Positions 1 to 10,082 of a stretch of 60,000 nt of DNA are shown piece after piece; positions within the stretch are counted from its first letter, which is position 1, and every line of letters starts with the position of its first letter. The stretch is taken from NCBI RefSeq assembly GCF_008831285.2, contig NC_045140.1:3887528-3947527 (forward strand), read 5' to 3'. The notes under the pieces are model-generated. The model was not told the origin of the DNA and ran no database searches. It worked only from the letters and a program-made list of their open reading frames with translations. The translations under genes and the position numbers were made by a program. This stretch comes from Nymphaea colorata (lineage: Eukaryota; Streptophyta; Magnoliopsida; Nymphaeales; Nymphaeaceae).

Positions 1-528
1 TTTGAATTTTAAAAGCTTGGATTTCCCCCTTCACCAGGCAAACAGTACTTTAGATGAGCAGGTTACCTGCTTGCAGCTGACTAACTACCATAATCTGTGC
101 AGGTACAACCTTGCATAACTTTTCTTCCAGTAATTTTTGGTATTTCGTCAAAAAGTATGCAATAGACTGCTGTTATGCAACGTTAATAAACAGGAATAGC
201 TTGTGCATTCGTGCCACTGCAAAATACAGCACATGCTTTGGCATGTGGAGCGCACACTCAACTGCAGGCATAATGATGTTCAACATAAATGTTCTGGAAC
301 AAAGGCATGCTCAACCAGTCGTTTGAGTTGAATTTCCATTTAAAGAAACAAAATCATTGTTAACTACACATGAAAAAAAGAATCATCTTGTGAACCCAAG
401 AAAGGGAAATCACTATTTGATCAAACAGCTATTAGGGGTTACACAAATCGACATCAAGACACCATTACGATCACACATACTTCCGTTTTAAGTCATAATG
501 ATTAAAGAGAGGAAGAGAGAAGACATGC

Positions 529-1560
529 CTGCGGTTATGCCATGCAGAATAGTTGCTAATACTTTTGTTTATTTTATCCGTCATATATTCTAGCTCCTCC
601 TCGTATGTGGCATTCTTCAACGCCGCTAGAAATCTGTTTAAGCACAACGATAAGTGAATACCAATTAGAGATCAATTCAATTAGCTCCACCACTACTAGC
701 ATGAACAGATCAAAATCTCAAAATCACTTTCAGCAGTAACATAGTGGTTCCTGAAAATCCAACTGAATGAACTGAAACAAACATCACTACCTTCGATAAT
801 TCCATCCATGAAAATTGCGAGTATCCTTCTTCAAGAATTCATTCAAAAGCTTGAATTCGTGATCAAGAGATGAGAACCCTTTGCTTATCACCCATTTCCG
901 ATGGTGCCACGCACCGTAAGACTTGGGATTCTGCCAAAGCGCGTTCTCCACCTATTGATACCAGAGAACGATTTATCTAAGAAAACAAAGCGGGATGAAA
1001 CAACCGAAATACGAGTTCTAGGGAAAAGCTAAAGCATCTCCAACTAAGAAACCAAACTGACGATTCAAACAACCCTAAACACAAAAAAGTTGATCAAAAT
1101 TATGAATGTGGGAACTGAGGATCTCGAATTTGATCAAATAAAGTAAAAAAGAGAGGGAAAATAATTGGGATGAGGAGAATCTAAACGTACCACCCTCAGT
1201 TCTTCATCCAGGATCGATTTGATTTTGTCATGGTCGGTTTCCGATTCCAGCAAGCGATTGACGGCGATCTTCCGATAGTTCCAGGCGGTGTACGCTTCTG
1301 GATTGATCTGAAGGAGCTTTGAGCTCGTCTCCAGAGCCTCCCTTGTATAACTGCAGAAAAAAAATTGAATCGAATATTTCGTCAAATAAAGAATTGGGAG
1401 GATGGTCGTGCTCCAAAGTATGCAAAATGACCAGACAGAGCTAATACATTTGGTTCTGATGAGAGCGCAGGAAGTCGGCTTGGAGGGAGCGGAGGCGTTC
1501 CGCCTTCGCAATGGACGCTGCATCTGCCGCCTTCGATGGCCTGCGCGGTCTACCGTGCAT
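529..1560 (-). CDS. RGTA: Rab geranylgeranyltransferase (type II) alpha subunit, N-terminal part, exons 1-4
   Basis: This is the alpha subunit of the enzyme that attaches geranylgeranyl groups to Rab GTPases; with the beta subunit and the Rab escort protein it supports vesicle traffic in the cytosol. Coding exons on the minus strand: 1560-1448, 1350-1191, 951-791 and 633-529 (113, 160, 161, 105 nt). Splice phases agree throughout and give 179 complete codons. The protein begins MHGRPRRPSK, as plant RGTA does. It carries prenyltransferase-alpha (PPTA) repeats seen as INPEAYTAWNYRK, NPKSYGAWHHRKW, TRNFHGWNYRR and ISNYSAWHNR. Introns 1-3 use GT-AG. Exon 4 ends at CGCAG|GCATGT, an apparent GC donor. 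The next exon is not in the window, so the gene continues past base 1. The family assignment is firm from the repeat series; the exon 4 end is less certain. Confidence 0.93.
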
Positions 1561-1659
1561 TCTCTCTCTCTCTTCGCACCGTCAGTTGACCCTACTCCAC
1601 CGGAGTCCCTCTTGATGACTTCCTTCTGTTTCCTTTCCCAGTCCTTTTTCTTTCTTTCT
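1561..1659 (-). promoter_or_regulatory. 5' UTR and proximal promoter of the RGTA gene
   Basis: About 100 bp separate the RGTA start codon (1558-1560) from the Harbinger insertion. The stretch is pyrimidine-rich on the plus strand, with a TC run at about 1561-1573 and several TTTC runs. I see no TATA box. The transcription start may lie here or inside the transposon. Confidence 0.4.
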
Positions 1660-1662
1660 TCA

Positions 1663-1678
1663 GGCCCCGTTTGATTGC
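1663..1678 (+). repeat. Left terminal inverted repeat of the Harbinger element
   Basis: GGCCCCGTTTGATTGC, an exact reverse complement of 5230-5245. It is flanked on the outside by TCA (1660-1662). Confidence 0.9.
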
Positions 1679-2162
1679 CTGGAATAATTTAACATGGTAA
1701 ATTTATTACCATGGTAAAAAATGCTGGAAAAATTTACAGGATGAAATTTCTTCCTCTTAAAATCTGAGGCCCTGTTTGATGACATGGTAGAATTTAACGT
1801 GGTAAAATTAACCTTGTTTGATGCACAGGGTAGTTTTTTGCAAGGTAAAATACTAAAATTAACTCTGTTTGATGCATAGAGTAAAATATATGAGGAAATA
1901 ATTTTGAAGATGACCTTCCAAATCAACAAAATGTTGAGGTTTAGACCTAAGCATTAAGCATGAATCACCTAAAAAAATGAAGGTACAAAACAAGTAACAT
2001 GATTTCATACCATCCACAAATAGTTACAAAAGAAGTCCATAACATCCACGAGTTCAATGTAGTTGACCAACTATAAGTTAGAACAATAACACATATTAAA
2101 GTTACAAAACGTTAACCAAAGTTTGTGTTTCCATCCAATTATCCAACAAAGAAAACAAGTAA

Positions 2163-2468
2163 TCACAAAACAAGTAATCCAACATTTATGGTTACACTTC
2201 CGTTCAACAAACTTCTGTTCAAAATTTCCTTCATGAATGTCAAGTTGGATTTGGAATACTTCAATTTGTTTTTTATTTTGTCTTTACTGAATTCTGGACT
2301 GAACCTGTCCATCATGCTTTTTTCAATTGTTGTATACGCTTTAGCCTTCAAACCTCCACCAGACTTCATACAAGGCATGCGTGATTGCTCCACAAGAAGC
2401 TGGACTAAGTAGTCCATTTGTGCTTCAGTCCATGTTAGATTTTCCCTTGATGGACCGCCCACTTCCAT
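2163..2468 (-). CDS. Myb/SANT-like DNA-binding ORF1 of the Harbinger element, short or partial
   Basis: A 101-residue open frame starting at the ATG at 2466-2468. Residues about 11-75 resemble the Myb/SANT-like domain of plant PIF/Harbinger ORF1 proteins: a WTEAQMDYLVQLL helix, GGGLKAKAYTTIEKSM, and a KLKYSKSNL-type third helix. In autonomous elements this protein binds DNA and helps bring the transposase to the ends. The frame is shorter than a typical ORF1 product and ends soon after the domain; a later exon may be lost. It is the only recognisable coding sequence in the transposon. Confidence 0.65.
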   Translation of the reverse strand: MEVGGPSRENLTWTEAQMDYLVQLLVEQSRMPCMKSGGGLKAKAYTTIEKSMMDRFSPEFSKDKIKNKLKYSKSNLTFMKEILNRSLLNGSVTINVGLLVL

Positions 2469-2796
2469 GGTAATGTTTTCTACAATATTTCTTCACAACT
2501 ACAGTTTTCAGTATAACAATTCTTGCATGAAGAAATTTGATAGATGGTAAAGGGGAATTACAAGCATGAACCACCGGCTAACAACATATTACATGAAGTA
2601 AAACATATGCAGCAAAGGAGAGGCACGATTCCATTCATTATGTCCAATTGCAAAGTGGAGACAATTAAGTATGCGAGCAATATTGCATTAGCCTGTTAAG
2701 GTACATAATTCACCTATATGTGGATAGCATACAACACGTTTAAAACAACAGACAGCTATTCATCCTTAGAAAAAGGAGGACACTCGCAATGCCCCC

Positions 2797-4474
2797 TCAG
2801 TCAACAAAAGTATAAAAGTTCATATATTCAGTACTATAAACATATATTATATTCAGCAATATGAAATGAATGAGCACCTGATATGCCATACATTCAGTAA
2901 TATAAACATATAGGCACAACTTATGATACAGTAATAAGCATAATCTCAGAAATTTAACCAATACAAAGGAACAAAAGCAACTGCCATCAATCAAGTTGCC
3001 ATGATTCATGAAGTGAAGGAGTTCATAGAAGACAAGTGGTAGCCAACCAGATGGACGAATTGCAAGACAAATAGTCTTGGAAAAATGTAAGCACTTCATA
3101 ACACAAATGTGACACTTAAGAAGCAATGAAATGATGCACTTGCAATTACAGAGATAAAATTTGCCATGAAAAACAAATGCAGCAAACAAAATGTTCATGC
3201 CCCAACTATATTTATAACTTTACCTACGTATGATCATTCATATGTTTCATTTATCATGTTGGTTTTGTTTCTGCTCCATGAAACCACCAAGGTGAGACAT
3301 CAGACATTTACAGTTCTCTGCAGTGGCTACTTTCACTCGTCCAAAGTGCTTTTAGAAGCCTAAGCATGTAAGCAAATGCATTCTTTAACTCTTAACAACC
3401 ATTTAGCTTAGTAATTTCTTTCTTTTCATTTTTACTTTATTGATTTTACAGGCGAACTATGAGATAGTATTCATTGTTAGCCGTAGAATGTTGGAAAGAC
3501 TGATAAATTTGGAATTACGTGACCACTTTGTCTGTTCTACATATAATTTTAATTCTTTTGTCCTTCCAGGTTATACTATTCTTGGCTGATTCAAGGGTAC
3601 ATGATTCCTTTTCTTCATTTTCCTCGTCCTTTCACATTTCTGAATATTTAATCAGTTAGACCTTTTAATTTATTTTTCATTCAGGTTTTCTTCTATTTTA
3701 CCTTGAGCAGACTAAATCCATGCATTTTATGTAATATTTAAATTCTAGAAAGTTAATAACTTAATGTATTTTTTTGCAAAGGCAAGTTTCACATACCATG
3801 AAAGTACAATGACTTCCCTAAAATTTACGATGTTATTCCCCAAGCTTAGACATCGATTTTCTCCTGAGCACTCAAAGTCAGAATCCTCAAAAAAATGAAG
3901 GAGGAAGCAGAAACAATTAAATCTGTGAACTTGGAGGTAACTCACTTATAGCACAATCAACATTAGTATGAATTACATATCATAAATGCAACAGGTAAGC
4001 TAAATTAGTCTTCACTAATAACAAAATGATGCTGTAGGTTGTGTCAGTTGCTACATTTTATCAAACATGAACCAGCGAACATAAAATGGAAACAGAAAAG
4101 TTGTTAAGGAAAAAAAAAGGTACGGCTTTAAAAGGTTCAGAAGAAACAAAAAGGCCATAAATGATGTTTAAATGACTTAACTAATCAACCTTTCCACCCA
4201 AGAAGTAATCTAACAACGAGATTCCCAATCATCAAAAGGAAGCAAAAGAGCATTGACCCAAGAGTTGAAGAGATCAGTTGACTAAAGTGACACCCTACTA
4301 TCTATGCAAGTGGCTTAGTTTAGGATAGTTTAAAACTTTAAACACATTGAACTCGGATAACAGAATTTGGTACAGACAAAGCTGCATTGGCTACAAAAGG
4401 ATAATCGTAGAGAACCATGAGGATTAGTGTCTTTGATATTCCCTCATAAAAGATCTGGAAATTTCATCCTATTC
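2797..4474. other. Harbinger interior without recognisable coding sequence
   Basis: AT-rich interior. Open frames on either strand (for example 2797-3198 and 3745-3945) show no domain or transposase motif. No DDE signature is seen. Confidence 0.5.
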
Positions 4475-4669
4475 CTATAGAAAAAGAGAAAAACCATCCC
4501 ATTTGTCCGTTTGATGTTCTAGCCCTAATATCATTGTAAAATTCAACGGAAACAGAGGTAGCTGAAGTAAACACAGATAGCTGTTACCAGTGAATGAGAA
4601 ATCGCCGCATACCTTAGTAAAGGAGCAGCCAAGAGGGAAGAACAGAAATTTCCTGTTGAAGATGGTGCC

Positions 4670-5030
4670 TGAGGTCCTGCGTCTGAAGGAAGATAGAGCG
4701 ATAGAGGAGAGGAACGACAGAACAAGAGAGCAAGAGAGGGGAGGAACGAGAGACCGAGAGAGGAGAGGGGAAGAGGCGACGGACGCGAAAGAGGAGAGAA
4801 AACGAGATAGGCTGGAGAGAGCGAGAGAGAGGCTCTGAGAGCGGACAGGATCGAGAGACCGAGAGAGGAGAGGGGAAGAGGCGACGGAGGGAAGAGGGGA
4901 CGGAGGGGAAAGACGAGAAAACGGGATAGGATGGACAGAGCGAGAGGGGAGAGGCTCTGAGAGAGGAGAAGAACGACAGACCGAGGGAGGAGAGGGGAAG
5001 AGGCGAAGGAAGGAAAAGAGGAGAAAACAC
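4670..5030. repeat. Purine-rich (GA) minisatellite inside the Harbinger element
   Basis: A strongly strand-asymmetric stretch built of GAGAG, GGGGA and CGACAG words. It contains imperfect tandem units of about 105-122 bp: GAGAGGAGAGGGGAAGAGGCG recurs near 4757, 4862 and 4987, and a GATAGG...GAGGCTCTGAGAG block near 4806 and 4926. All overlapping long open frames are Ser/Pro- or Arg/Glu-rich products of this composition. Confidence 0.8.
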
Positions 5031-5229
5031 TCATGTTTTTTGAGAGCGCTCTCGAAAAGAATGTGGTAAAAAGTCTGAGCTCTCACCTCCAACTTTTTAC
5101 CGGGTGAAATTTAACCTGCTTACAACGAGTTTTGCGGGGTAACTTTCTCTCCGTTTGGTGCACTCAACGACTGTTGAGTGAACTTATCGCAGCCTAACCT
5201 TTTTCACCCGCTCCACGATTTTTTCCCCA

Positions 5230-5245
5230 GCAATCAAACGGGGCC
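5230..5245 (-). repeat. Right terminal inverted repeat of the Harbinger element
   Basis: Exact reverse complement of 1663-1678, followed by TCA at 5246-5248, the second copy of the target duplication. Confidence 0.9.
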
Positions 5246-5248
5246 TCA

Positions 5249-6749
5249 CGTTCACGCTACCTGGATGCGGGTGTTCCGGTTCCGTCTGATGGTACGCCCA
5301 CGTAATGGAATTATGAAAGCTAAAAGAGAACAGCGGGACAGACGGAACAGCCCGTGAACTTGACATGGTTCCTATATTTCACGAAGATATGAAATGTGTT
5401 TCATCTAATCGATCAAACCAACAATATCTTGTTCCGCAACGCCAAAAGTACAGAAAGGGTAATATGACAAGAACGGGGTGAACCTGGCCAGTCGCCACTC
5501 GAAGTGGAACCTTCGGGCCCATCCATCAAATGTTCGTTATTGAGTTTGACATTAAAATTTCACCAAGATCTCACAATTTTACATCGGACACCTTTCAATC
5601 CAACCTTAAATCTACCTTTCTCTATATGTAACATGGAAAGATTCATGTTACCTAAGATCCTTAATTTATTTAAACTGAATATCTTATAATGCTCACCTTT
5701 TTAATGTAGCATGGGATCTAAAATCCAAAGCTATCAAACACTCCCAAAATGAATGTGCTCATCTTTAATGAGTGTGTTGGCTTGACGGACTTAGCACTCA
5801 AATTTTTTTTTTGGAGACAACCGAAGAATCTTGCTTTATTTTTACTGCTTGCAAGCCCCGTAATCTAGATTTTAACATTTTATTATTACCTTGTGTTTTA
5901 GTCGGTAGCCCTCTTGAATGTGAGGGACGTCCAGATTTAGATAAGCTTCCAATACCGGTCTAGCTTAAAATCTCAGGTGTAATAAAAGCTTTCATCATGT
6001 TTTCCTCCTTGAGGTAAGTGCCAATTGCATTGTAGCTGGACCAAAATTCAATTTAAAGGATAGTCAGCTTAATAAAACCTATGCTTCACTATTTCCTTTT
6101 AATGAATTTACTATAAAACTTAATCTCAAATGACGTAACATAGCTGGTAAGGCAGCGAAACACATAACCGGATGTGTTCTTAACGAGCCTAATCTAACTT
6201 ATACAAGTCGGCCATGCACATCTTTTAACAATAAAGGCTAGGTAATGTGTGAGGGGGAGAGAGGGAGTGCGTGTGTGTGTGTGTGAAGATAAATGATGTT
6301 TGAGAACCATATCTTTACTTTCGGAATCTGTATACGCCAGTTCACCCCTTTGATACTCTAGGCCTCATGCAATGTAATCCAAAACCCTGGAGCCGTGTTG
6401 GGGGCAAGATACAGGATGAAGCTAAATTGCTGGCATTACACATTAAACAACAAAACAGAAGATTTAACTCATACTGCTAAAAATCTACACTATCAAGCAA
6501 ATGGATCGGTGTCCTTCAGCAAAAGATTTCTGGCTACAGCATTGTCGACTCAAATGGTCCTAACGGTTCTTACTATTGCAATACCAAGTGATCATGGCTA
6601 TGCCTTTTTTTGTTCTTTTCTGGTTATTAGTATCTAGATCAGATTATTACTACTCACATCAAGCTAAAGTTGTATTTACATTGGATGGTATCAGTTTATG
6701 CTGCTTGAAACTGGTACGGCTTTCAGACCTTTGAGTTGAATCTGGTTCT
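5249..6749. other. Intergenic region, no gene recognised
   Basis: No supportable coding region. It contains a GT microsatellite at about 6270-6285 and a GCTATCAAACACTCCC block near 5731 that resembles a MITE end without a convincing partner. Open frames at 5504, 5772 and 6395 match nothing I recognise. Confidence 0.5.
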
Positions 6750-6892
6750 TAGGGGCCATTTGGCAGCAGTAAGCTGCTGTCATTGTCCAATAAATGTTCC
6801 CAAAAAATGAGGCAGATCCATGGAATATCTACCACATTTTTTGAGACAGATTAATATAACAATAACAGTTGTTGTTGCCAAACAGTCCCCTA
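6750..6892. mobile_element. hAT-like MITE, 143 bp
   Basis: The ends are imperfect inverted repeats: TAGGGGCCATTTGGCA on the left, and TAGGGGACTGTTTGGCA read inward from the right. The TTTGGCA core matches the ends of the elements at 9192-9363 and 59790-59971. No clear 8-bp target duplication remains. Confidence 0.65.
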
Positions 6893-6918
6893 GTTTTCAA
6901 CATTAACTTGGATAAAGT

Positions 6919-6940
6919 GAGAGAGAGAGAGAGAGAGAGA
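6919..6940 (+). repeat. GA microsatellite
   Basis: An uninterrupted GA run at the edge of the decayed Gypsy sequence. Confidence 0.85.
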
Positions 6941-6984
6941 TACTTCCTCTCTTAACTGTTGTAACTGGACTGAGTTCTGGTATT

Positions 6985-8790
6985 CTTCTGCAAGCTTGTT
7001 CCAAATCTCAGCAGTCGTCAGTCAAAAAGCACACAGCTAATTCGTCTGAGGTTCGTCTCTTCGTATCAGCTGCTGAATTTTCTGCTCCCCTTTTATACCT
7101 GCTTTCCAAATCATATCCCATTAATTTTGCCATCAATTTGTGCTGCCCCGGTGTGGCCATTTTCTGGTAAAGTAGAGATTGCAAACTGTGATCGTTGGTC
7201 TGCACTATGAAATGGCGTCTAAGCAAATAAGCTTTCACTTTTGGATGGCCAGAACCATGGCCATTAGCTCCCGGCGTGGGTATGAAATGCAATCTTGTGG
7301 ACTTCCTGTTCTGCCATTAATATTTGGTGGTAGCCCGATCGCAGGTCAAGTTTTGACAAAAACACAGCAGCATGCACTTCATCCAAGAGTTCCATCGTCT
7401 GCGGTATAGGCTACTTGTCTTTCTTTGTACACAAAATCGCTAGTTAGTATTCCTTTTTCCTGACAAGCAGTATGGGAGAAGCAAGTGCAATATCACTGGA
7501 TTGAATTATGCCGTCTTTGAGCATTTCTTGCACCAGCCTCTGGATTCTGCTTTCTGCGTTCAAGCATCTCTATAGAGTCTCATTTTGGGGATTGATTTTC
7601 CTTCCTCTAAGTGAATATTATGCTCATGGCCATGACTAGGGGCAGCCTGTTGGATTTTGGAAGACGTCCTCGGTCCTCATACTCCTCGAATAATGCCTTC
7701 TGATCTGCTGAAGAGTAACGTTCTTCAACCCCTCTTGTTTCTTATTTCACTTACTTCCATTGTCAACCAGCACGCCACAGTCGATGCCCACAAAGCCTTG
7801 TACAGTGAATCACTTGCAGCTTCCGAAAATTGACCTCCCTTTTCCTTGACGTCGCTGGCTTCTCTTGCTTCAGTCGACGCCTTTCAAAGAAGGGCACTCG
7901 TCCCCCTTTCTCCTCGTTATAGGCCATAACTCTCCTCAGTTAAGCATGCGACCTCAAAGCACAAGTCCTTGGGCCTTGCAGCCTAGACTTCAATGTTGAT
8001 ATCCTCCCACAGGCCTCCGATAGAGGCCTCCATCAACGCCTCTTTAGGCCACCCCAATAATACCATGGTACTAATGTTTTCAAAAGGCAGCCTAACATTC
8101 ACTAATTGTTCCTGTTTTGATCGATTCTAGTTAACTCCACATTATAATCAATGTAGGCAGAGGGAGGGCCGTAACAAATTCTGTCCATCGAGGCCTTCTG
8201 TGTCGTGCCTCGTACCATCGCAGGCATCTCACAACATCACCCATCAGGTGGATGGCAGCCAATGTCACCCATTGGTGATAGGGCACCGACTGGCAAGTGA
8301 AAAACTGCTCCGCTCTGAAAACCCAGCTCAGTGGGTCTTTGCCGGAGAACTTAGGAAGGACAAGTTACGCAATTTCTTACCTGGTTCGAGCAGAGCCCTC
8401 CCCTTCAGCTTTCTCTGTTCGAGTCCTCTTCAACACCAATTGGAGGCGGTCCTCCGACGCCTCTTAACTCTGTTCGACCCCTGATGCAGATAGTGACGCA
8501 GCATCACTTTGCATCCACCCTGCTCTTGCTGCATCATCGTTAATTGGTAGCCCCAGTTCCATCAACTCTTTGGTTTGTCTCTAGGCAAGATTGTTCGATC
8601 TTTCCCATTTGATTGTCTAGCTTCTTCAATACCCCATCCATCTGATGTTTGAGTCCCCCCAATACCACCACCACCTCCCTCGCAGTCACCCTCTCTGTCT
8701 AGTCGCTCCTTCACGCAGAGACCTGTTGGCTGTAATACGAGATGATGCGCAGAGTACCGAGAAACGCAGATTAACAGAAAATTTTCAGAG
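6985..8790 (-). pseudogene. Decayed Ty3/Gypsy gag-pol remnant with internal deletions
   Basis: Reading the minus strand from high to low coordinates: near 8560-8700 a frame resembles the N-terminal region of Gypsy gag; at about 7620-7700 a pre-RT region; at about 7450-7560 the start of RT (RLVQEMLKDGIIQ, then SPILLVRKK); and at about 7300-7400 the RT block [16 protein letters not shown]. The next block, at 7008-7292, is already RNase H-like (LLRRHFIVQTNDHSLQSLL, LMGYDLESRYKRGAEN). The later part of RT, including the YxDD catalytic motif, is missing, so one internal deletion joined RT to RNase H. Frameshifts and stops are numerous and I saw no LTRs. This is an old insertion unrelated to the large element at 24960-57295. 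Confidence 0.75.
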
Positions 8791-8819
8791 TAGGAGAGGA
8801 AATGAGTGACTACTCCCAC

Positions 8820-9191
8820 TTAGAAGGAGGAAACTCCTCCAGCCGTTGAGGTACGCGTATTGAGTAAATTACGAGTCCCCTTGTTAACCCAAATTACACA
8901 CATTTTAGGGGAATACTTGGATCATGGGTCGATAAATCGAGCCCCCAAGGGACGCGACTCATTTAAGGATGCAAGTATTAAAGAGAAATTAGAAGATTCT
9001 AACGGTCTTATTGTATCAGAATGTTTTTATCATCTCTTCTGAAATGTTCATTAACCATTAAGTGTACCATAAGTATCCTAATACAGGACTTGAAAAATGT
9101 AGCGTGGGTCTCAATACTGGTTAACCATGAACAGAGTTCATGAGAATTTGAACCAGACGCATGAATCCACCCCCAGAATATTGAAAAGTTC
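8820..9191. other. Intergenic, nothing recognised
   Basis: Short open frame at 8860-9042 without homology I can name. No RNA gene or repeat structure seen. Confidence 0.4.
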
Positions 9192-9363
9192 TGGAGGTGT
9201 CCGCCAGCAGTTTGTTACAGCTCCATAAAACTGTCCCAAAGATGAAGACAAATTCATGGAACACTATTACAAGTGTTTCAGGCGTCTGTCTAAGTTTAAT
9301 ATTTCATCAATCTGCATATTCATAAAACAGTAACAAACTATTCCCATTGCCAAACAGCCCCTA
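9192..9363. mobile_element. hAT-like MITE, 172 bp, same family as 6750-6892
   Basis: The right end reads inward TAGGGGCTGTTTGGCAATGG; the left end TGGAGGTGTCCGCCAGCAG is its diverged partner. An AGTTTGTTAC block lies just inside both ends. The flanking octamers AAAAGTTC and CAAAGAAC agree at five of eight positions, as expected of a decayed hAT target duplication. Confidence 0.6.
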
Positions 9364-10082
9364 CAAAGAACAGGCTAACTAGACAGAGAGAACAAGCTAA
9401 CTACACAGTGAACGGTGCTGTCCCATTTACGATGTTCAAACTGATTCCATTCTTCAGGGCTGATGTATGTGGCAAAGGAAACCACAAAAGAAAACAAGAC
9501 ATGTAAGTAAAAGCAATAACCCTGAAAACAGGGTCCCTGCTTTGGTCAAGCAAACGCCGCAACCCACATGCAAGGCAATCCAAGGCACGACAACAGCCAG
9601 AAACCCAGAGTAACTAAAAAGCAACAGGAAAACATTCATGAGAATTGAGAACGTGTCTGTTTCACATACATCCATTGCTTTAAACGTGTATAGCTTGGTA
9701 TTCGTGCACTACAGTGGAACTCATTGATTCCTCTCACTAATTCTCGTTCGACAAGCATCGATTCCTTTGGAGTAATCAATCAGCAGCAGTTAATGGGGAA
9801 GCAGCAACCTTAGAAACAATGGCTTCAGTTACTCAAAGGAGGACTCCCACTACCCTTTAGCAACAAAAATGCTGACAGATATACAGACAACAGCAGAATA
9901 GTTAATGCTAATAGGAAGTCAGACGCAAAACTTCAGGTGAACCTGCTTCTTCTATTGCAAGTGACAGGATCCAAGTACAAGACGTTTCAGACAAATATAC
10001 ATATCTGATGTTACAATAAGGCCATACCTCGTGCGAGAAGGAACAACACTTCTGCTGAACGAATGTCAATGATACTGGGAGC
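9364..10082 (-). other. 3' flank and probable 3' UTR of the PHR1-LIKE gene
   Basis: Lies downstream of the stop codon at 10083-10085 of the minus-strand gene. The poly(A) site cannot be placed. Open frames here are shadows. Confidence 0.45.

Larger units (their letters stand above)
1663..5245. mobile_element. PIF/Harbinger-type DNA transposon, non-autonomous, 3.6 kb
   Basis: The ends are perfect 16-bp inverted repeats, GGCCCCGTTTGATTGC, at 1663-1678 and 5230-5245. Both sides carry TCA (1660-1662 and 5246-5248), a 3-bp target duplication as in PIF/Harbinger elements. Subterminal repeats of the TGTTTGATG type recur at about 1775, 1815 and 1866. The element contains a minus-strand ORF with a Myb/SANT-like domain, the usual ORF1 partner of this superfamily. 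I find no DDE transposase, so movement would need a transposase in trans. The purine-rich tandem repeat at 4670-5030 lies near the right end. Classification rests on the inverted repeats, duplication length and ORF1. Confidence 0.85.

Noticed and set aside
111-326. 71-codon frame at the left edge
   Set aside because: Lies in the intron or flank of RGTA, with no family match; the next RGTA exon was searched for here and not found.
4475-5092. Long Ser/Pro/Arg-rich open frames on the minus strand and Arg/Glu-rich on the plus strand
   Set aside because: They are readings of the purine-rich minisatellite in several frames, with no domain.
6133-6200. CATAGCTGGTAAGGCAG as another SINE head
   Set aside because: A-box-like only; no B box at tRNA spacing.
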